Shown: positions 20,901-31,100, counted from the stretch's first letter. The stretch: DNA of 64,000 bases from CAVTLG01 sp963735495 (GCA_963735495.1 CAVTLG010000008.1:1-64000), one strand, 5' to 3'. A program made the numbers and translations. The notes: generated by a model from the letters alone, not told the origin.

Positions 20901-22315
20901 TTGCATTCGGCCTTGTCGGCTCTATGTTCTTCACGCTGGTCGTGATTCCGGTGCTGTATGTAGTCGTTCACAAGCGCCGCCATATACCGGGGCCGGTTGC
21001 CGCGGCGGCGATGCTTCTGATCGTGTTCGGGGCAGCCGGACACGCCCAGACTCGCACGTTAAGTCTCGACGATGCGGTATCGCTGGCAGTCCAGCATAAC
21101 TCCGCGGTCAAAGTCGCCGGCGACAAGGTGAAGGAAATGGATGCGCGTGTTCGTGAAGCGAGGGCTAGTTACTTCCCCTCGCTCGCGAACGAAACCAACG
21201 CGGCGCACCTCCTCGAGACGCAGCGCCTCGAAATTCCCGCTGGATCTCTCGGCTACTATCCCGCAACTGGCCCCCTGCCAGGCGCCGGTGTCTCGCTTGC
21301 TCAGGGAAAAGCCAATATGCTTCTGAGCACCACGACTCTGTCGCAGCCGATCACACAGTTCTTCAAGATACGGGCGGGCGTCGAGGGGGCCCGCGCGGAA
21401 GCGGCAGGAGCACGCGCCGACGTCCATCGCACGCAGGACGAAGTTGCGTACAAGGTGAAAGAGGTCTACTACGCAATCCTGACAACCGAGCGCCGGCGTG
21501 ATGCGGTGGATGCCCAGATTCGCGCCGCCGAACTGCGCATTGTGGAAACACGCAATGCGGTGGTTTCCGGGGTGGCGCTGGAACTCAAGGCCGACGAGGT
21601 CAATGCTCAGATCGCGCAGGCGAAACATGGTCTGGGACAGTTGCAGGATAATGTTGCCGACCTTAGAGAGGAACTGGCCGATCTTGTCGGTCTGCCGCTC
21701 GACAGCCAGTTCCTGTTGAGAGCGCCGGACCAATCCGCCATAACTCCGGCGGCCGAACCAGCCAGCATGACGAAAATCGCTCTGGCTCAAAATCCCGAGA
21801 TCGAGAGTGCCGCCCGGCAGTTGGACAAAGCGGAGGCGGGCGTGAAAGCGGCGCGTGCCGAGTTCATTCCTGAAATCGGCGCTTTTGTCCAATATATTCA
21901 CCAGGACGGTGCTCCCTTTCTGTCGCCGAATAACGGCGCAATCGGTTTCAACATGAAGTGGACGATCTTCGAATTCGGCAAGCGCCGCGGTCAGGTATCG
22001 GAGAGAATGTCGCAGGTGTCGGAGGCTAAGGAGAATCTCTCGCACCTGCGCACTCGCCTTCAGATCGATGTCGATAAGGCCGTTCGCAAGCTGAACCGTG
22101 CCGAAACGGCTCTGGAATCGGCTCGACAGAACCTCATCGCCAGCACGGAAGCTCACCGCATCGCATCCAATCAGGTGGAGATCGGTACCGCGAATGCATC
22201 CACGCTGCTCGATGCGTTAGCCACCGTATCCAACGCGCAGGCGGACGTGCTTCGGGCCGAATACGACCGTGGCGTAGCCGCTGCGGATCTGGCACGGCTT
22301 ACAGGCACACACTGA
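17933..22315 (+). CDS. RND permease fused in frame to a TolC-type outer-membrane factor
   Basis: 1460 residues without a stop. Residues about 1-1020 are a complete RND permease: 12 helices, the TM4 proton-relay pair in VLGMVVDDAIVIADN, two porter domains and a final helix (LVVIPVLYVVVHKRRH). Immediately after comes GPVAAAAMLLIVFGAAGHAQ, which looks like a signal peptide with an A-x-A-type site. A whole TolC-family protein of about 415 residues follows (SLDDAVSLAVQHN, LSQPITQFFKIRAG, MKWTIFEFGKRRGQ). The RND C terminus is cytoplasmic, so the internal signal peptide could export the channel part and be cleaved, giving two proteins from one chain. GTG start. The family signature fits the HAE (drug/lipophile) rather than the heavy-metal group. 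Confidence 0.88.
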   Translation: MNPVRALLRYPQVTLAITVMLIACGGYALLRMPRREDPKIHVRTGIVAAMYPGASAAEIENQVTHKVEEKLFKIEGVRREKTYSTTMNGSMFVNVELEDNVRDTEKFWSKLRLDMAELRKTDLPDGVLGPVVDYDFGDTVAVLLAIHGDHYGYRELKDYAERIEAVIRRIRAVSKVKRIDEQKEEIEVSSSLARVSEYSVRPEQIMKALEGRNMVNYAGAVPTERGKPPIQATGAFQTEDQIRHVMIDVSKTGQPVYIGDLADVSRVYKDPTQYARSRGERAILLSVEMQEGNNIVDFGQDLHEALDKLRPLLPPDLKIDMVADQPKVVAQRVKDFIREFGTAIGSVILVTILLLPFRVALVSAIAIPVTISATFGLLNAFGIELHQVSIAALIVVLGMVVDDAIVIADNYIELLDRGVDRDEAAWRSATELAIPVLTATLTIICSFLPFVTLSGTTGEFIQALPLTVAIALATSFLVAMLLTPLLCRTFIRKGLHNAEASGAKKRRSPLEWMQSVYNRVIVVGMRWKPVALAAGVLAVVIGAVILQHIPQRFFPFAERDQFVVDVWLPEGWKVEATDAAVRRIESVLQHDKDVVNYTSFIGSSAPRFYYNVNPQLPDKNYAQLLVSTTSAETTPRLVEKLRPVLAQAAPDARVFLRELQQGPVQEAAIEVRLTGEDDQVLQYWGNHVKELLERTPGALDVHSDWREDAYRLKVNLREEVANRLGFTNVNIGQQLAGGFEGEPVTTYWEGDRDVTVALRLEPSRRRNFEDVGDTYVISPITGAHVPLDSIASVVPVWDPGRIVRRDGVRTVTIRAWSEGVLPSQVLQQIKPVVDKLALPPGYRLWYGGEYENQNDTFPEMVKALLISFIAIYLILMFQFRSVVEPLVVMAAIPLGLLGASLGFLITGNPFGFTGFLGIVSLGGVVVRNSIILVDYIRERMKEGVEIEEAAIEAGERRLRPIFLTTMAAAVGVTPMILSGSSMWSPLGSAIAFGLVGSMFFTLVVIPVLYVVVHKRRHIPGPVAAAAMLLIVFGAAGHAQTRTLSLDDAVSLAVQHNSAVKVAGDKVKEMDARVREARASYFPSLANETNAAHLLETQRLEIPAGSLGYYPATGPLPGAGVSLAQGKANMLLSTTTLSQPITQFFKIRAGVEGARAEAAGARADVHRTQDEVAYKVKEVYYAILTTERRRDAVDAQIRAAELRIVETRNAVVSGVALELKADEVNAQIAQAKHGLGQLQDNVADLREELADLVGLPLDSQFLLRAPDQSAITPAAEPASMTKIALAQNPEIESAARQLDKAEAGVKAARAEFIPEIGAFVQYIHQDGAPFLSPNNGAIGFNMKWTIFEFGKRRGQVSERMSQVSEAKENLSHLRTRLQIDVDKAVRKLNRAETALESARQNLIASTEAHRIASNQVEIGTANASTLLDALATVSNAQADVLRAEYDRGVAAADLARLTGTH

Positions 22316-22324
22316 TCCGTGACT

Positions 22325-22355
22325 ACGGCAGGAGCATGCAATTGGCTCCTGCCGT
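22325..22355 (+). terminator. Strong hairpin after the efflux operon
   Basis: ACGGCAGGAGC (22325-22335) and GCTCCTGCCGT (22345-22355) form a perfect 11-bp stem with a 9-base loop, starting 10 bp after the RND-TolC stop. There is no T run after it, so it may act as a processing or attenuating hairpin rather than a classic terminator. Confidence 0.55.
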
Positions 22356-22416
22356 GGCAATCGCCGACTGCGCCGGTAACAGGAGCAGCCAAGTCCTTTA
22401 AATCCGCAGTTCCAGG

Positions 22417-22436
22417 CTGGGCATGGTTTTGCACTA
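22417..22436 (+). promoter_or_regulatory. Candidate sigma-54 (-24/-12) promoter
   Basis: TGG at 22418-22420 and TTGCA at 22429-22433 place GG and GC exactly 10 bases apart, as RpoN requires. The implied start is about 22443, 30 bp ahead of the DUF4136 gene and at the head of the glycogen/phosphoketolase gene series. The outer bases of the -24 box do not match the consensus, so chance occurrence is possible. Confidence 0.35.
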
Positions 22437-22472
22437 TCAACGGCAGGAATCAACAAGAAAGACAAGGAAACA

Positions 22473-22988
22473 ATGAAATACATCAGCTTGATTGGAGTCA
22501 TGTTCCTGGGCGCGTCTGCTTTCGCTCAGGAAGTGCAATTCGATTACGACCGCTCGGCGAATTTCGGTTCTTATAAGACATATCAGTGGGTGGATCGCCG
22601 GCCGATTGCTACGGGTGATCAACTGCTGGATCAGGACATTAAACGTGCAGTCGACGGCCAACTCGCAGCTAAGGGTTTGCGGCGCGTCGAGACCGGCGCC
22701 GATCTGCAGGTGAGCTATCAGGGTGCGGTCTCACAGGAGAAGGAGTTTGACTCGATCGGTCTGGGACCTGGACCGGGTTGGTGGGGTGACCGGCGAGTAA
22801 CTTCTTCGACCATTGACATCGGCAAGCTCGTGATTGAGATGTTCGATCCCGCCGCGGGCCACCTGGTCTGGCGCGGGTTCGCGTCCAAAACGCTCAATCT
22901 CAATAAAGACCCCGATAAGAACTACCGCAATCTCGAAAAGGCAATGGCGAAGCTGTTCCGGAACTATCCACCTGCCGCGAAACGCTGA
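22473..22988 (+). CDS. DUF4136-domain secreted protein
   Basis: 171 residues with a signal peptide ending ASAFAQ (about residue 19). It has the DUF4136 pattern: FDYDRSANFGSYKTYQWVD, then LLDQDIKRAVDGQLAAKGL, DLQVSYQGAV, a Gly/Trp-rich turn (GLGPGPGWWGD) and a strand pair ending with LVWRGFASKTL. Family members are probably periplasmic or outer-membrane-associated; the function is not known. The ATG is preceded by AAGGAAACA. It is the first of a co-directional series leading into carbon-metabolism genes, with 36 bp to the next gene. Confidence 0.75.
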   Translation: MKYISLIGVMFLGASAFAQEVQFDYDRSANFGSYKTYQWVDRRPIATGDQLLDQDIKRAVDGQLAAKGLRRVETGADLQVSYQGAVSQEKEFDSIGLGPGPGWWGDRRVTSSTIDIGKLVIEMFDPAAGHLVWRGFASKTLNLNKDPDKNYRNLEKAMAKLFRNYPPAAKR

Positions 22989-23024
22989 CATTCGCCCGCT
23001 CTATAGTCCGCGAAAGGATCGAAA

Positions 23025-23471
23025 ATGCTTGAGACAATTCGCTCGCTCGCCAGAGAACACCGGTCTTTCTACGAAGTCTCGCCCTACTACATCATGCTCG
23101 AAGAAAGGCACGAAGGCCTCGACCCCGTGACCCGAAGAATTCAGGCCGGCTTCGATGTCGATGTATACGGGGTAAACCTCAACGGCCACCTGACAATGCC
23201 AGGTCCCGACCCTGATTACGCACTTGCCCGCGAAGAACTACGAAAGCTCTCGGGTGAGACGGCAAGCCATGCCGCCGATCAGTGCGCGATTGAAGTGATT
23301 TCGTTTCCATCTACCGCCATCCTCGATGTACGCACCAACGCGGTGGAAGCGAGGCTTCGAATCAGAATTCACCATTACCGCGGTCTTTCCTGCCCGGCCG
23401 GAACTGCGGAGGAACGTGCGCTCGAAGAACTCGAACAAGAGCTCAAGAGCATGGGGATAAACCGCAGATGA
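23025..23471 (+). CDS. Conserved-looking hypothetical protein
   Basis: 148 residues, no signal peptide or membrane helix. I do not recognise the family. It is acidic, with an N-terminal helix (MLETIRSLAREHRSFYEVSP), a central segment with PDPDYALAREELRKLSG, a strand region (CAIEVISFPSTAILDVRTN, VEARLRIRIHHYRG) and a C-terminal Glu-rich helix. An AAGGATCG ribosome site lies 5 bp before the ATG. It sits between the DUF4136 gene and the glucan phosphorylase gene (24 bp gap), so it is likely part of the same unit. Confidence 0.6.
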   Translation: MLETIRSLAREHRSFYEVSPYYIMLEERHEGLDPVTRRIQAGFDVDVYGVNLNGHLTMPGPDPDYALAREELRKLSGETASHAADQCAIEVISFPSTAILDVRTNAVEARLRIRIHHYRGLSCPAGTAEERALEELEQELKSMGINRR

Positions 23472-23495
23472 TGTGCCGGTTGGAGGTAAAACGAC

Positions 23496-26019
23496 ATGAA
23501 TGAATCTACTATCAGTAACTCGAACTCAGAGATGGCTGTATCGGATGCGCTTACGAATCTCGCGCTGGACCTCAGCTGGTCATGGAGCCACTCAGCTGAC
23601 GAGATATGGAAACGTCTCGATCCCGAGTTGTGGGAGCTGACGGCAAATCCGTGGCTGATCCTGCAGTCAATCTCAAAACGAAAACTGGATAGTCTGACCG
23701 ACCCCGGCTTTCGTGAGCGAATCGAACAACTGCTGGCCGATCTGAGCGAGAAGAATACAAAGCCGGCGTGGTTCCAGGACGGCGCACCCGGAGTCCCCGC
23801 TCCGCACCGTGGCCTACTTCAGCATGGAATACATGTTGAGCGAGGCTCTGCCCATCTATTCGGGAGGCCTCGGGAATGTTGCGGGCGATCAATTGAAAGC
23901 TGCAAGCGATCTTGGAGTCCCGGTCGTTGCTATCGGCTTGCTTTATCAACAAGGCTATTTCCGTCAGGAACTTGACACCCGGGGCGATCAGCAGGCTCTT
24001 TATCCGGTCAATGAACCAGCGCATCTGCCCGTTCGCAGGGTACGAACTGCCGACGGCGAGTTGCTCCGCATGACGTTGAACCTGCCCGGCGGGAAAGTCT
24101 GGCTGCGCGCCTGGGAGGTTCAGGTCGGCAGAGCCCGACTGTATCTGCTGGATGCGAACGATCCGGCCAATCCAGCCAGCATCAGAGCCATCACGAGTGA
24201 ACTGTATGGGGGCGGGCCCGAATTGCGGCTGCAGCAGGAGATGCTGCTCGGAATTGGCGGGTGGCGATTGCTCCGGGAGCTCGGGATTCGCGTCGATGTC
24301 TGCCATCTCAATGAAGGCCATGCGGCATTCGCGATTCTGGAGCGGGCGCTGCAGCACATGCAAGAGACCGGCCGCACGTTCCACGAAGCGCTCGCCGTCA
24401 CCCGCGCCGGAAACGTATTTACGACGCACACCGCGGTGGATGCCGGATTTGACCGCTTCTCCGCCGAACTGATCCGCCAGTATCTCGCGCACTACTCTCA
24501 GAACATTCTCGGGATCTCCGTGGACGATCTGCTGGCCCTCGGCCGCAATAATCCCGCCGACAGCTCAGAACCGTTTAACATGGCGTACCTCGCGATCCGT
24601 GGCAGCGGCTCGGTCAATGGCGTGAGCCGTCTTCACGGAGAGGTGAGCCGCCGGCTATTTCAGCCGCTGTTCCCGCGATTCCCCGAAAACGAAGTGCCGG
24701 TTGGCCACGTGACGAATGGAATTCACGTTCCGACCTGGGATGGCGCGGATGCCGACAGCTTATGGACGGAACTTTGCGGCAAAGGATCGTGGCGCGGAAA
24801 TGTTTGCAGCCTGGAAGAGCGGATTCGATCCGCAGACGATCAACGGATCTGGCAAATGCGCTGTTCGGAACGTGCGGCGCTTGTGGAGTACACCCGGCAA
24901 CGGCTGCATCGCCAGGAAGCAGGATACGGAGCCTCCCTGTTACAACTTCAGCAGGCGAAGGCGGTACTGAATCCCCAAATACTGACGTTGGGGTTTGCCC
25001 GACGTTTTGCCACCTACAAGAGGCCGGCGCTTCTGCCCTACGATCGCGAGCGGCTGGCCCGTATTCTGACGAACCCGCAGCGGCCGGTGCAATTGGTGCT
25101 TGCCGGCAAAGCGCACCCGAACGACCTTGCCGGGCAGGCACTCGTTCGTGAATGGACCAGCTTCGCCCGAAGGCCGGATATCCGGCCCCACGTGGTCTTT
25201 CTCAGCGATTACGACATGCTTCTGGCCCAGCGTCTCGTGGCCGGTGTCGACGTCTGGATCAACACGCCGAAACGGCCTTGGGAAGCCAGCGGTACCAGTG
25301 GCATGAAGGTGCTCGTGAATGGCGGCCTGAATCTGTCAATTCTCGACGGATGGTGGGCCGAAGCCTGGTCGCCCCAGGTGGGATGGGCGATCGGGGACGG
25401 GCAGGAACACGGCGACGATCCGGAATGGGATCGCGCGGACGCTGAGGCGCTCTATGCCGTTCTCGAGAACGAAATCATCCCGGAATTCTATAGCCGGGAC
25501 GAGCAAGGAATTCCGCGAGCGTGGGTCTCCCGAGTCCGCGAAAGCATGGCGGTCCTGACGCCCGAGTTTTCGGCAAGCCGAACGGTCCGGCAATACACGG
25601 AGCAGCAGTACATTCCCGCGGCCACCGCCTATGCGCGTCGTGCATGCGGTAATCCCGAGCTTACGAAAGCCTTTTTGAGCTGGCAGGAGAACGTGGCGCG
25701 CAACTGGGACCACGTTCGTTTCGGAACGCTCAAGGTGGCTGAACAAAGCGGAGACCTGGTCTTTGAGACCGAAGTGGACTTGGGCGGCCTCGATCCGGGT
25801 TCCGTGCGGGTCGAACTATACGCCGCGCCCTCGGATGGCGGAACGGCGTTCATTCAGAAAATGCATCCGATCGCCCCGACATCAAACGGTTCCGCGGCGC
25901 ACCTGTATGCCGCACGGACACCTGCGACTCGTCCGTGGTCCGATTTCACGCCGCGAGTTTTGCCGTTCCACCCACTTGCCTTGCCGACGGAAATCCGCCG
26001 CATCGTTTGGCAAAGATGA
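23496..26019 (+). CDS. glgP: Alpha-glucan (glycogen/maltodextrin) phosphorylase (one frameshift)
   Basis: About 840 residues. It releases glucose-1-phosphate from alpha-1,4-glucan using pyridoxal phosphate. The N-terminal DUF3417-type segment (LALDLSWSWSHSADEIWKRL) is in one frame to about 23800. The rest begins SPLRTVAYFSMEYMLSEALP in the next frame after a one-base shift near GTCCCCGCT. Catalytic features: EGHAAFAILE, VGHVTNGIHVPTW, RFATYKRP and the PLP-lysine motif EASGTSGMK. Length and motifs fit the Thermotoga-type phosphorylases. It leads directly into phosphoketolase (40 bp gap), suggesting glycogen breakdown feeding the phosphoketolase route. Confidence 0.88.
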
Positions 26020-26059
26020 ACCTGCGCCCCTCTCAACAGCCGACATAAGGAGTTAAAGA

Positions 26060-28496
26060 ATGCCACTTGTTTTAGAAGCAGAAAAGCCCGCAACGATCTC
26101 GCTGAGCGCTTATGGCCAGGCGAGGTCCACGATTCAGGGATCACCCCTAAGCGCCGACGAACTGCGCAAGACCGATGCTTACTGGCGAGCATGCAAGTAC
26201 CTGGCGCTCGGAATGATCTACCTTCAGGAGAACCCGCTGCTGAAAGAACCTCTGAAACCGGAGCACATCAAGAACCGGCTGCTCGGACATTGGGGATCGA
26301 GCCCCGGTCTGGCGTTCATTTACATCCACCTGAATCGGCTGATCAGAAAATTCAACCTGGACATGATCTTCATGGCGGGGCCAGGACACGGAGCGCCTGG
26401 AGTTCTCGGTCCCGGTTATCTCGAAGGAACATACTCCGAGATTTATCCGGAAAAGAGCGAGGACGAATGCGGACTGCGCGAGTTCTTCAAGCAGTTCTCG
26501 TTTCCGGGCGGCATAGGCAGTCACTGCACTCCGGAAACGCCCGGCTCGATCCACGAGGGAGGGGAATTGGGGTACGTCCTCTCTCATGCCTGCGGGGCTG
26601 CCTTCGACAATCCCGACCTGATCGTTGCGGCCGTGGTCGGCGATGGCGAATCCGAGACTGGACCGCTCGCGACTTCATGGCACGTCAATAAGTTCCTGAG
26701 TCCCATTCGTGATGGGGCGGTTCTCCCGGTCCTGCACCTCAACGGGTACAAGATCAACAATCCGACTCTTCTCGCGCGTATCGGCCACGAAGAATTGGAA
26801 AGCCTTCTCCGGGGCTACGGCTGGGCGCCGTGCTTTGTGGAGGGATCGGATCCCGAGACCATGCACCAGGCTATGGCGGCCACGGTGGAACATTGCGTGC
26901 GGCAGATCCGGGAAATTCAGGGCGAATGCAGAAAGACCGGCGCGGCGCACCGGCCCCATTGGCCAATGATCGTGCTGCGTTCTCCAAAGGGATGGGGCGC
27001 ACCAGAAGAAGTGGGTGGTCACCGACTGGAAGGCTTTTGGCGTGCACACCAGGTTCCGCTGCCCGATGTCAAAAAGAACCCCGAGCAGTTACGTGTCCTC
27101 GAGAAATGGATGCGGGATCAGCGGCCGGAAGAGTTGTTCGACTCCAACGGCAGTCTGGTTCCAGAGCTGAAAGAACTGTCGCCAAAGGGCACGCGACGCA
27201 TGAGCGCTAATCCGCACGCAAACGGAGGCATTCTTCGCAAGGCTCTGCGCTTGCCGGATTTCCGCGATTACGCAGTCAAGGTCGATCGGCCGGGCACGAT
27301 CGAGGTCGAGAACGTTCCACCCCTGGGCAGCTTCCTGCGCGACGTGATGAAGCTGAACATGAATAACTTCCGCCTGTTCGGGCCTGACGAAACCACTTCG
27401 AACAAGCTGCAAGCCGTCTATGAGGCCGCGAAGAAATTCTGGATCGAGGAATACTTCCCGGAAGACGCCGACGGCGGCGAGCTTGCGACCGATGGACGCG
27501 TGATCGAGATGCTGAGCGAACACACGATGGAGGGCATGCTCGAAGGCTATCTGCTCACCGGGCGAAATGGCTTCTTGTCATCGTATGAGGCGTTTGTCCA
27601 CGTAATCGACTCCATGTTCAATCAGCACGCCAAGTGGCTGTCGATCTGTAACAATCTTTCGTGGCGTCGGAAGGTCGCATCTCTGAACCTCCTGATCACC
27701 TCTACAGTCTGGCGGCAGGACCATAACGGATTCACACACCAGGATCCGGGATTCCTCGATGTCGTTCTGAACAAGAGCGCAGCCGTGACCCGCATCTATC
27801 TTCCGCCTGATGCGAACTGCCTGCTCTCGGTGGCCGACCACTGCCTCAGAAGCGAGAACTACATCAACGTGATCGTGTCCGATAAGCAGCTGCACCTTCA
27901 GTTTCTGGATATCGACGCGGCGGTTACGCATTGCACCAAGGGCATCGGCATTTGGGAATGGGCGAGCAACGATAATGGCGCCGAGCCCGATCTCGTTATG
28001 GCTTGCGCCGGGGACATACCGACACAGGAGGCGCTGGCCGCAACTGCTCTTCTGCGAGAAGAGTTCCCCGATCTGAAAATCCGATTCATTAATGTCGTCG
28101 ATCTGTTCAAGCTTCAGCCGGCGACCGAACACCCCCACGGTCTCACTGACCGCGACTTTGATTCGTTGTTCACGACCGGCAAGCCGATCATTTTCAATTT
28201 TCACGGCTATCCCTGGCTCATCCACCGGTTGACCTATGGGCGAAAGAACAAGACTCTTCACGTTCGCGGGTACAAGGAAAAGGGCAATATCAACACGCCC
28301 ATGGAACTGGCGATCAACAACGAGATCGATCGCTTCAGCATCGCGATGGATGCCATTGACAGGGTGCCTGAGCTTCAGGCCATAGGAGGGCAAGCGAAGG
28401 AGAAATTCCGGAACCAGTCAGATCGCTTGCCGGGCGTACGCGTACCAGCACGGAATCGACATGCCCGAGATCACCGGGTGGAGGTGGCCGCAATGA
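26060..28496 (+). CDS. xfp: Phosphoketolase (one frameshift near the C terminus)
   Basis: About 811 residues, the family's normal length. This ThDP enzyme splits xylulose-5-P and/or fructose-6-P with phosphate into acetyl-phosphate plus glyceraldehyde-3-P or erythrose-4-P. Motifs: GHWGSSPGLAFIYIHLNRL, MAGPGHGAPGV, GGIGSHCTPETPGSIHEGGE and the ThDP motif VVGDGESETGP followed by LNGYKINN. One extra base at about 28414 throws the frame, so the open reading frame fuses into transketolase. The duplicated copy at 32-33 kb shows the intact ending (QIACRAYAYQHGIDMPEITG). With that base removed, the gene stops with TGA at 28494-28496, overlapping the transketolase ATG. AAGGAG ribosome site upstream. 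Confidence 0.92.
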
Positions 28497-28526
28497 GCAC
28501 AGCAACTCTCTCCCCGGCGCTTCCGG
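27418..28526 (+). repeat. Source copy of a 1.1-kb direct repeat (xfp 3' half plus tkt start)
   Basis: Matches 32190-33297 in the same orientation at about 96% identity. The repeat starts inside a phosphoketolase codon (CTATGAGGCC) and continues past the phosphoketolase stop into the first 30 bases of transketolase, so a DNA segment was copied, not a gene. Confidence 0.93.
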
Positions 28527-30611
28527 TTGCGCATGATCTCGACCTTACGAGCATCAACACCATTCGCACGCTTTCGATGGACGGAGTGCAGGCGGCCAAC
28601 TCGGGCCATCCTGGAACACCGATGGCTCTGGCGCCGGTGGCCTATTGCCTCTGGCAGCAGTTCCTTCGATTCGATCCGCAGGATCCGGTTTGGCCGAACC
28701 GCGACCGCTTCGTACTGTCGATCGGTCATGCATCCATGCTGCTCTATTCGCTCCTCCATCTGACCCGAGTCCGTGCGGTGAGCAAGGACTATGAGACCCT
28801 CGGTGAGCCGGCCGTGCCGCTGGACGCCCTCAAGGCATTCCGGCAGCTTGACAGCCGCTGTCCCGGTCACCCCGAGTACCGCTGGACATCCGGCGTCGAG
28901 ACCACTACCGGGCCGCTCGGCCAGGGGGTGGCTACCAGCGTCGGCATGGCAATAGCCCGGCAGTGGCTGGCTTCGCGATACAACCGGCCGGGATTCGAAG
29001 ACCTGTTCGACTTTGATGTCTACGCATTGTGCGGAGACGGCTGCATGATGGAGGGCATTTCCAGCGAGGCCGCTTCTCTCGCGGGACATCTTCGACTATC
29101 GAATCTTTGCTGGATCTACGACAACAATCACATCACGATTGAAGGCAACACCGCTCTGGCGTTTACGGAAGACGTGGCTACGCGGTTCATTGCCTACGGC
29201 TGGAATGTGACCCGTGTCGGTGACGCCAATGATCTCGATATGCTCGCACGCGCGTTCCGAACCTTCCGGAACTGCAAGGATCGGCCGACGTTGATTATCG
29301 TCGATAGTCACATCGGATACGGAGCGCCGCACAAGCAGGACACGAGTGGCGCCCATGGCGAACCTCTGGGCGAGGAGGAGGTGCGCCTTGCGAAACGCAA
29401 TTACGGCTGGCCCGAAGACGAGAAATTCCACGTGCCGGAAGGGGTTTACGAGCATTTCAGCGAAGGAATAGCAAAACGGGGCAAGGAGTTGCGAGACGCC
29501 TGGTTCCAGCGAGTCGAAGAGTATCGCAAGCATTACCCGGATCTGGCGGATGAACTCGTACGCATGCAGCACCGCCTGCTGCCGACAGACTGGGACCGCG
29601 ATCTTCCGGAATTCCCGGCGGACTCGAAGGGTCTGGCCACTCGCGAGTCATCCGGCCAGGTGCTGAATGCAATCGCAAAGAACGTACCGTGGCTGATCGG
29701 TGGCGCCGCCGATCTTGCGCCATCCACGAAAACCCGGATTACGCAGGATGGAGCCGGCGATTTCTCGGCGCAGAACTATGCCGGGCGTAATTTTCATTTC
29801 GGAATCCGCGAACATGCTATGGGCGCGATTCTGAACGGGATGAGTCTGGCGAAGGTCCGGCCCTTCGGCTCCGGCTTTTTCATCTTCGTGGACTACATGA
29901 GGGGCTCTCTCCGTTTGAGCGCTCTGATGGAGTTGCCGGTCATCTATGTGTTCACTCATGACTCAATCGGAGTTGGCGAGGATGGCCCAACCCATCAGCC
30001 GATCGAGCAACTGGCACATATGCGATCCATGCCGGGCTTGATTGTGCTCCGGCCGGCGGACGCGAACGAAGTGACAGAAGCCTGGCGGCTGATCATGCAA
30101 CTCCATCACGGGCCCGCTGTGCTCGTGCTCACCCGTCAGGCCGTGCCGACAATCGATCGCACCAGATACGCAGCCGCGTCCGGCCTGACACGCGGGGCTT
30201 ATGTTCTTGCAGATGCCCAAGGCCGGACCTCCCGAGGTAATTCTGATCGGGACGGGCAGCGAGGTTGCCCTATGCCTGGAAGCCCATGAACAATTGGCCA
30301 AAGAGGGTATCCGGGCGAGGGTGGTCAGTATGCCGTCCTGGGAGTTGTTTGACGATCAGGACAGAACCTACCGGGACGCTGTTCTGCCCCCGGCAGTTAA
30401 GGCTCGCGTCTCCGTGGAACAGGCATCGGACTTCGGCTGGAGCAAATACACCGGTTCTGAAGGTCACAATATCTGCATCGAAAGCTTCGGGGCGTCGGCG
30501 CCGCTGAAGCAGCTGCTGAAGAAGTTCGGTTTCAACGTCGAAACAGTGGTGGCTGCGGCGAAGAGTCAGATCTTGCGGCATCAAGGCCGGGACGGCGGGA
30601 GTGACAAATGA
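28493..30611 (+). CDS. tkt: Transketolase (one frameshift)
   Basis: About 705 residues. It transfers two-carbon ketol units between pentose, hexose and tetrose phosphates, with ThDP. Seen: TIRTLSMDGVQAANSGHPGT, TGPLGQGVATSVGMAIA, the ThDP motif YALCGDGCMMEGISSE with DNNHITIEG, NFHFGIREHAMGAILNGM and THDSIGVGEDGPTHQPIEQL. The frame shifts at about 30225; the C-terminal domain (GPPEVILIGTGSEVALCLEA, then VEQASDFGWSKYTG) is in another frame to the stop at 30611. The start is the ATG at 28493, overlapping the corrected phosphoketolase stop (ATGA). Its own stop overlaps rpiB the same way. Confidence 0.92.
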
Positions 30612-31066
30612 AAGTGGGTGTGGCGGCGGATCACGGCGGATTCGAGATGAAGCAACAGCTGGCAAAGCTGCTGGCAGCGGAAGGGCACGAGCTTCACGAC
30701 TTCGGAAACGATGTCTATGACGCGGACGACGACTACCCGGATTTTGCCATTCCGCTCGCACGGGCCGTGTCTCGAGGCGATGTGGAACGCGGCGTTCTTC
30801 TTTGCGGTAGCGGAGTAGGGGCGTCAGTGGCGGCGAACAAGGTTTCGGGCGTGCGGGCGGCGGTCTGTCACGACGACTTTTCGGCACGCCAGGGAGTGGA
30901 GGATGACGACATGAATATCCTTTGCCTGGGCGGCCGTACGACAGGTATCGCTGTGGCATGGGATTGCACCAGGAATTTCCTCAACGCCCGGTTCAGCGGT
31001 GCGGTCCGCCATCGCCGCAGACTGGCACGGGTCTCGGCACTCGAGACTGTCTGGTTGCCAAAGTAA
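30608..31066 (+). CDS. rpiB: Ribose-5-phosphate isomerase B
   Basis: 152 residues of the RpiB/LacA family; interconverts ribose-5-P and ribulose-5-P. Active-site residues are present: AADHGGFEMK near the N terminus, Cys66 in VLLCGSGVGAS and His88 in AVCHDDFSAR. FSGAVRHRRRLARV near the end holds phosphate-binding Arg/His residues. The ATG overlaps the transketolase stop (ATGA). It supplies pentose-phosphate balance to the transketolase/phosphoketolase pair. Confidence 0.92.
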   Translation: MKVGVAADHGGFEMKQQLAKLLAAEGHELHDFGNDVYDADDDYPDFAIPLARAVSRGDVERGVLLCGSGVGASVAANKVSGVRAAVCHDDFSARQGVEDDDMNILCLGGRTTGIAVAWDCTRNFLNARFSGAVRHRRRLARVSALETVWLPK

Positions 31067-31100
31067 CGAAAACTGGAGATCGATAGGAAGGAGTATTTCT

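Noticed and set aside
21059..22156. 365-codon open frame antisense to the TolC part of the fusion
   Set aside because: No signal, domain or ribosome site; it mirrors the repeats of the TolC region.
26060..30289. A natural phosphoketolase-transketolase fusion protein
   Set aside because: The join includes about 25 meaningless residues, and the displaced copy shows the proper phosphoketolase ending. One extra base at about 28414 explains the fused frame.
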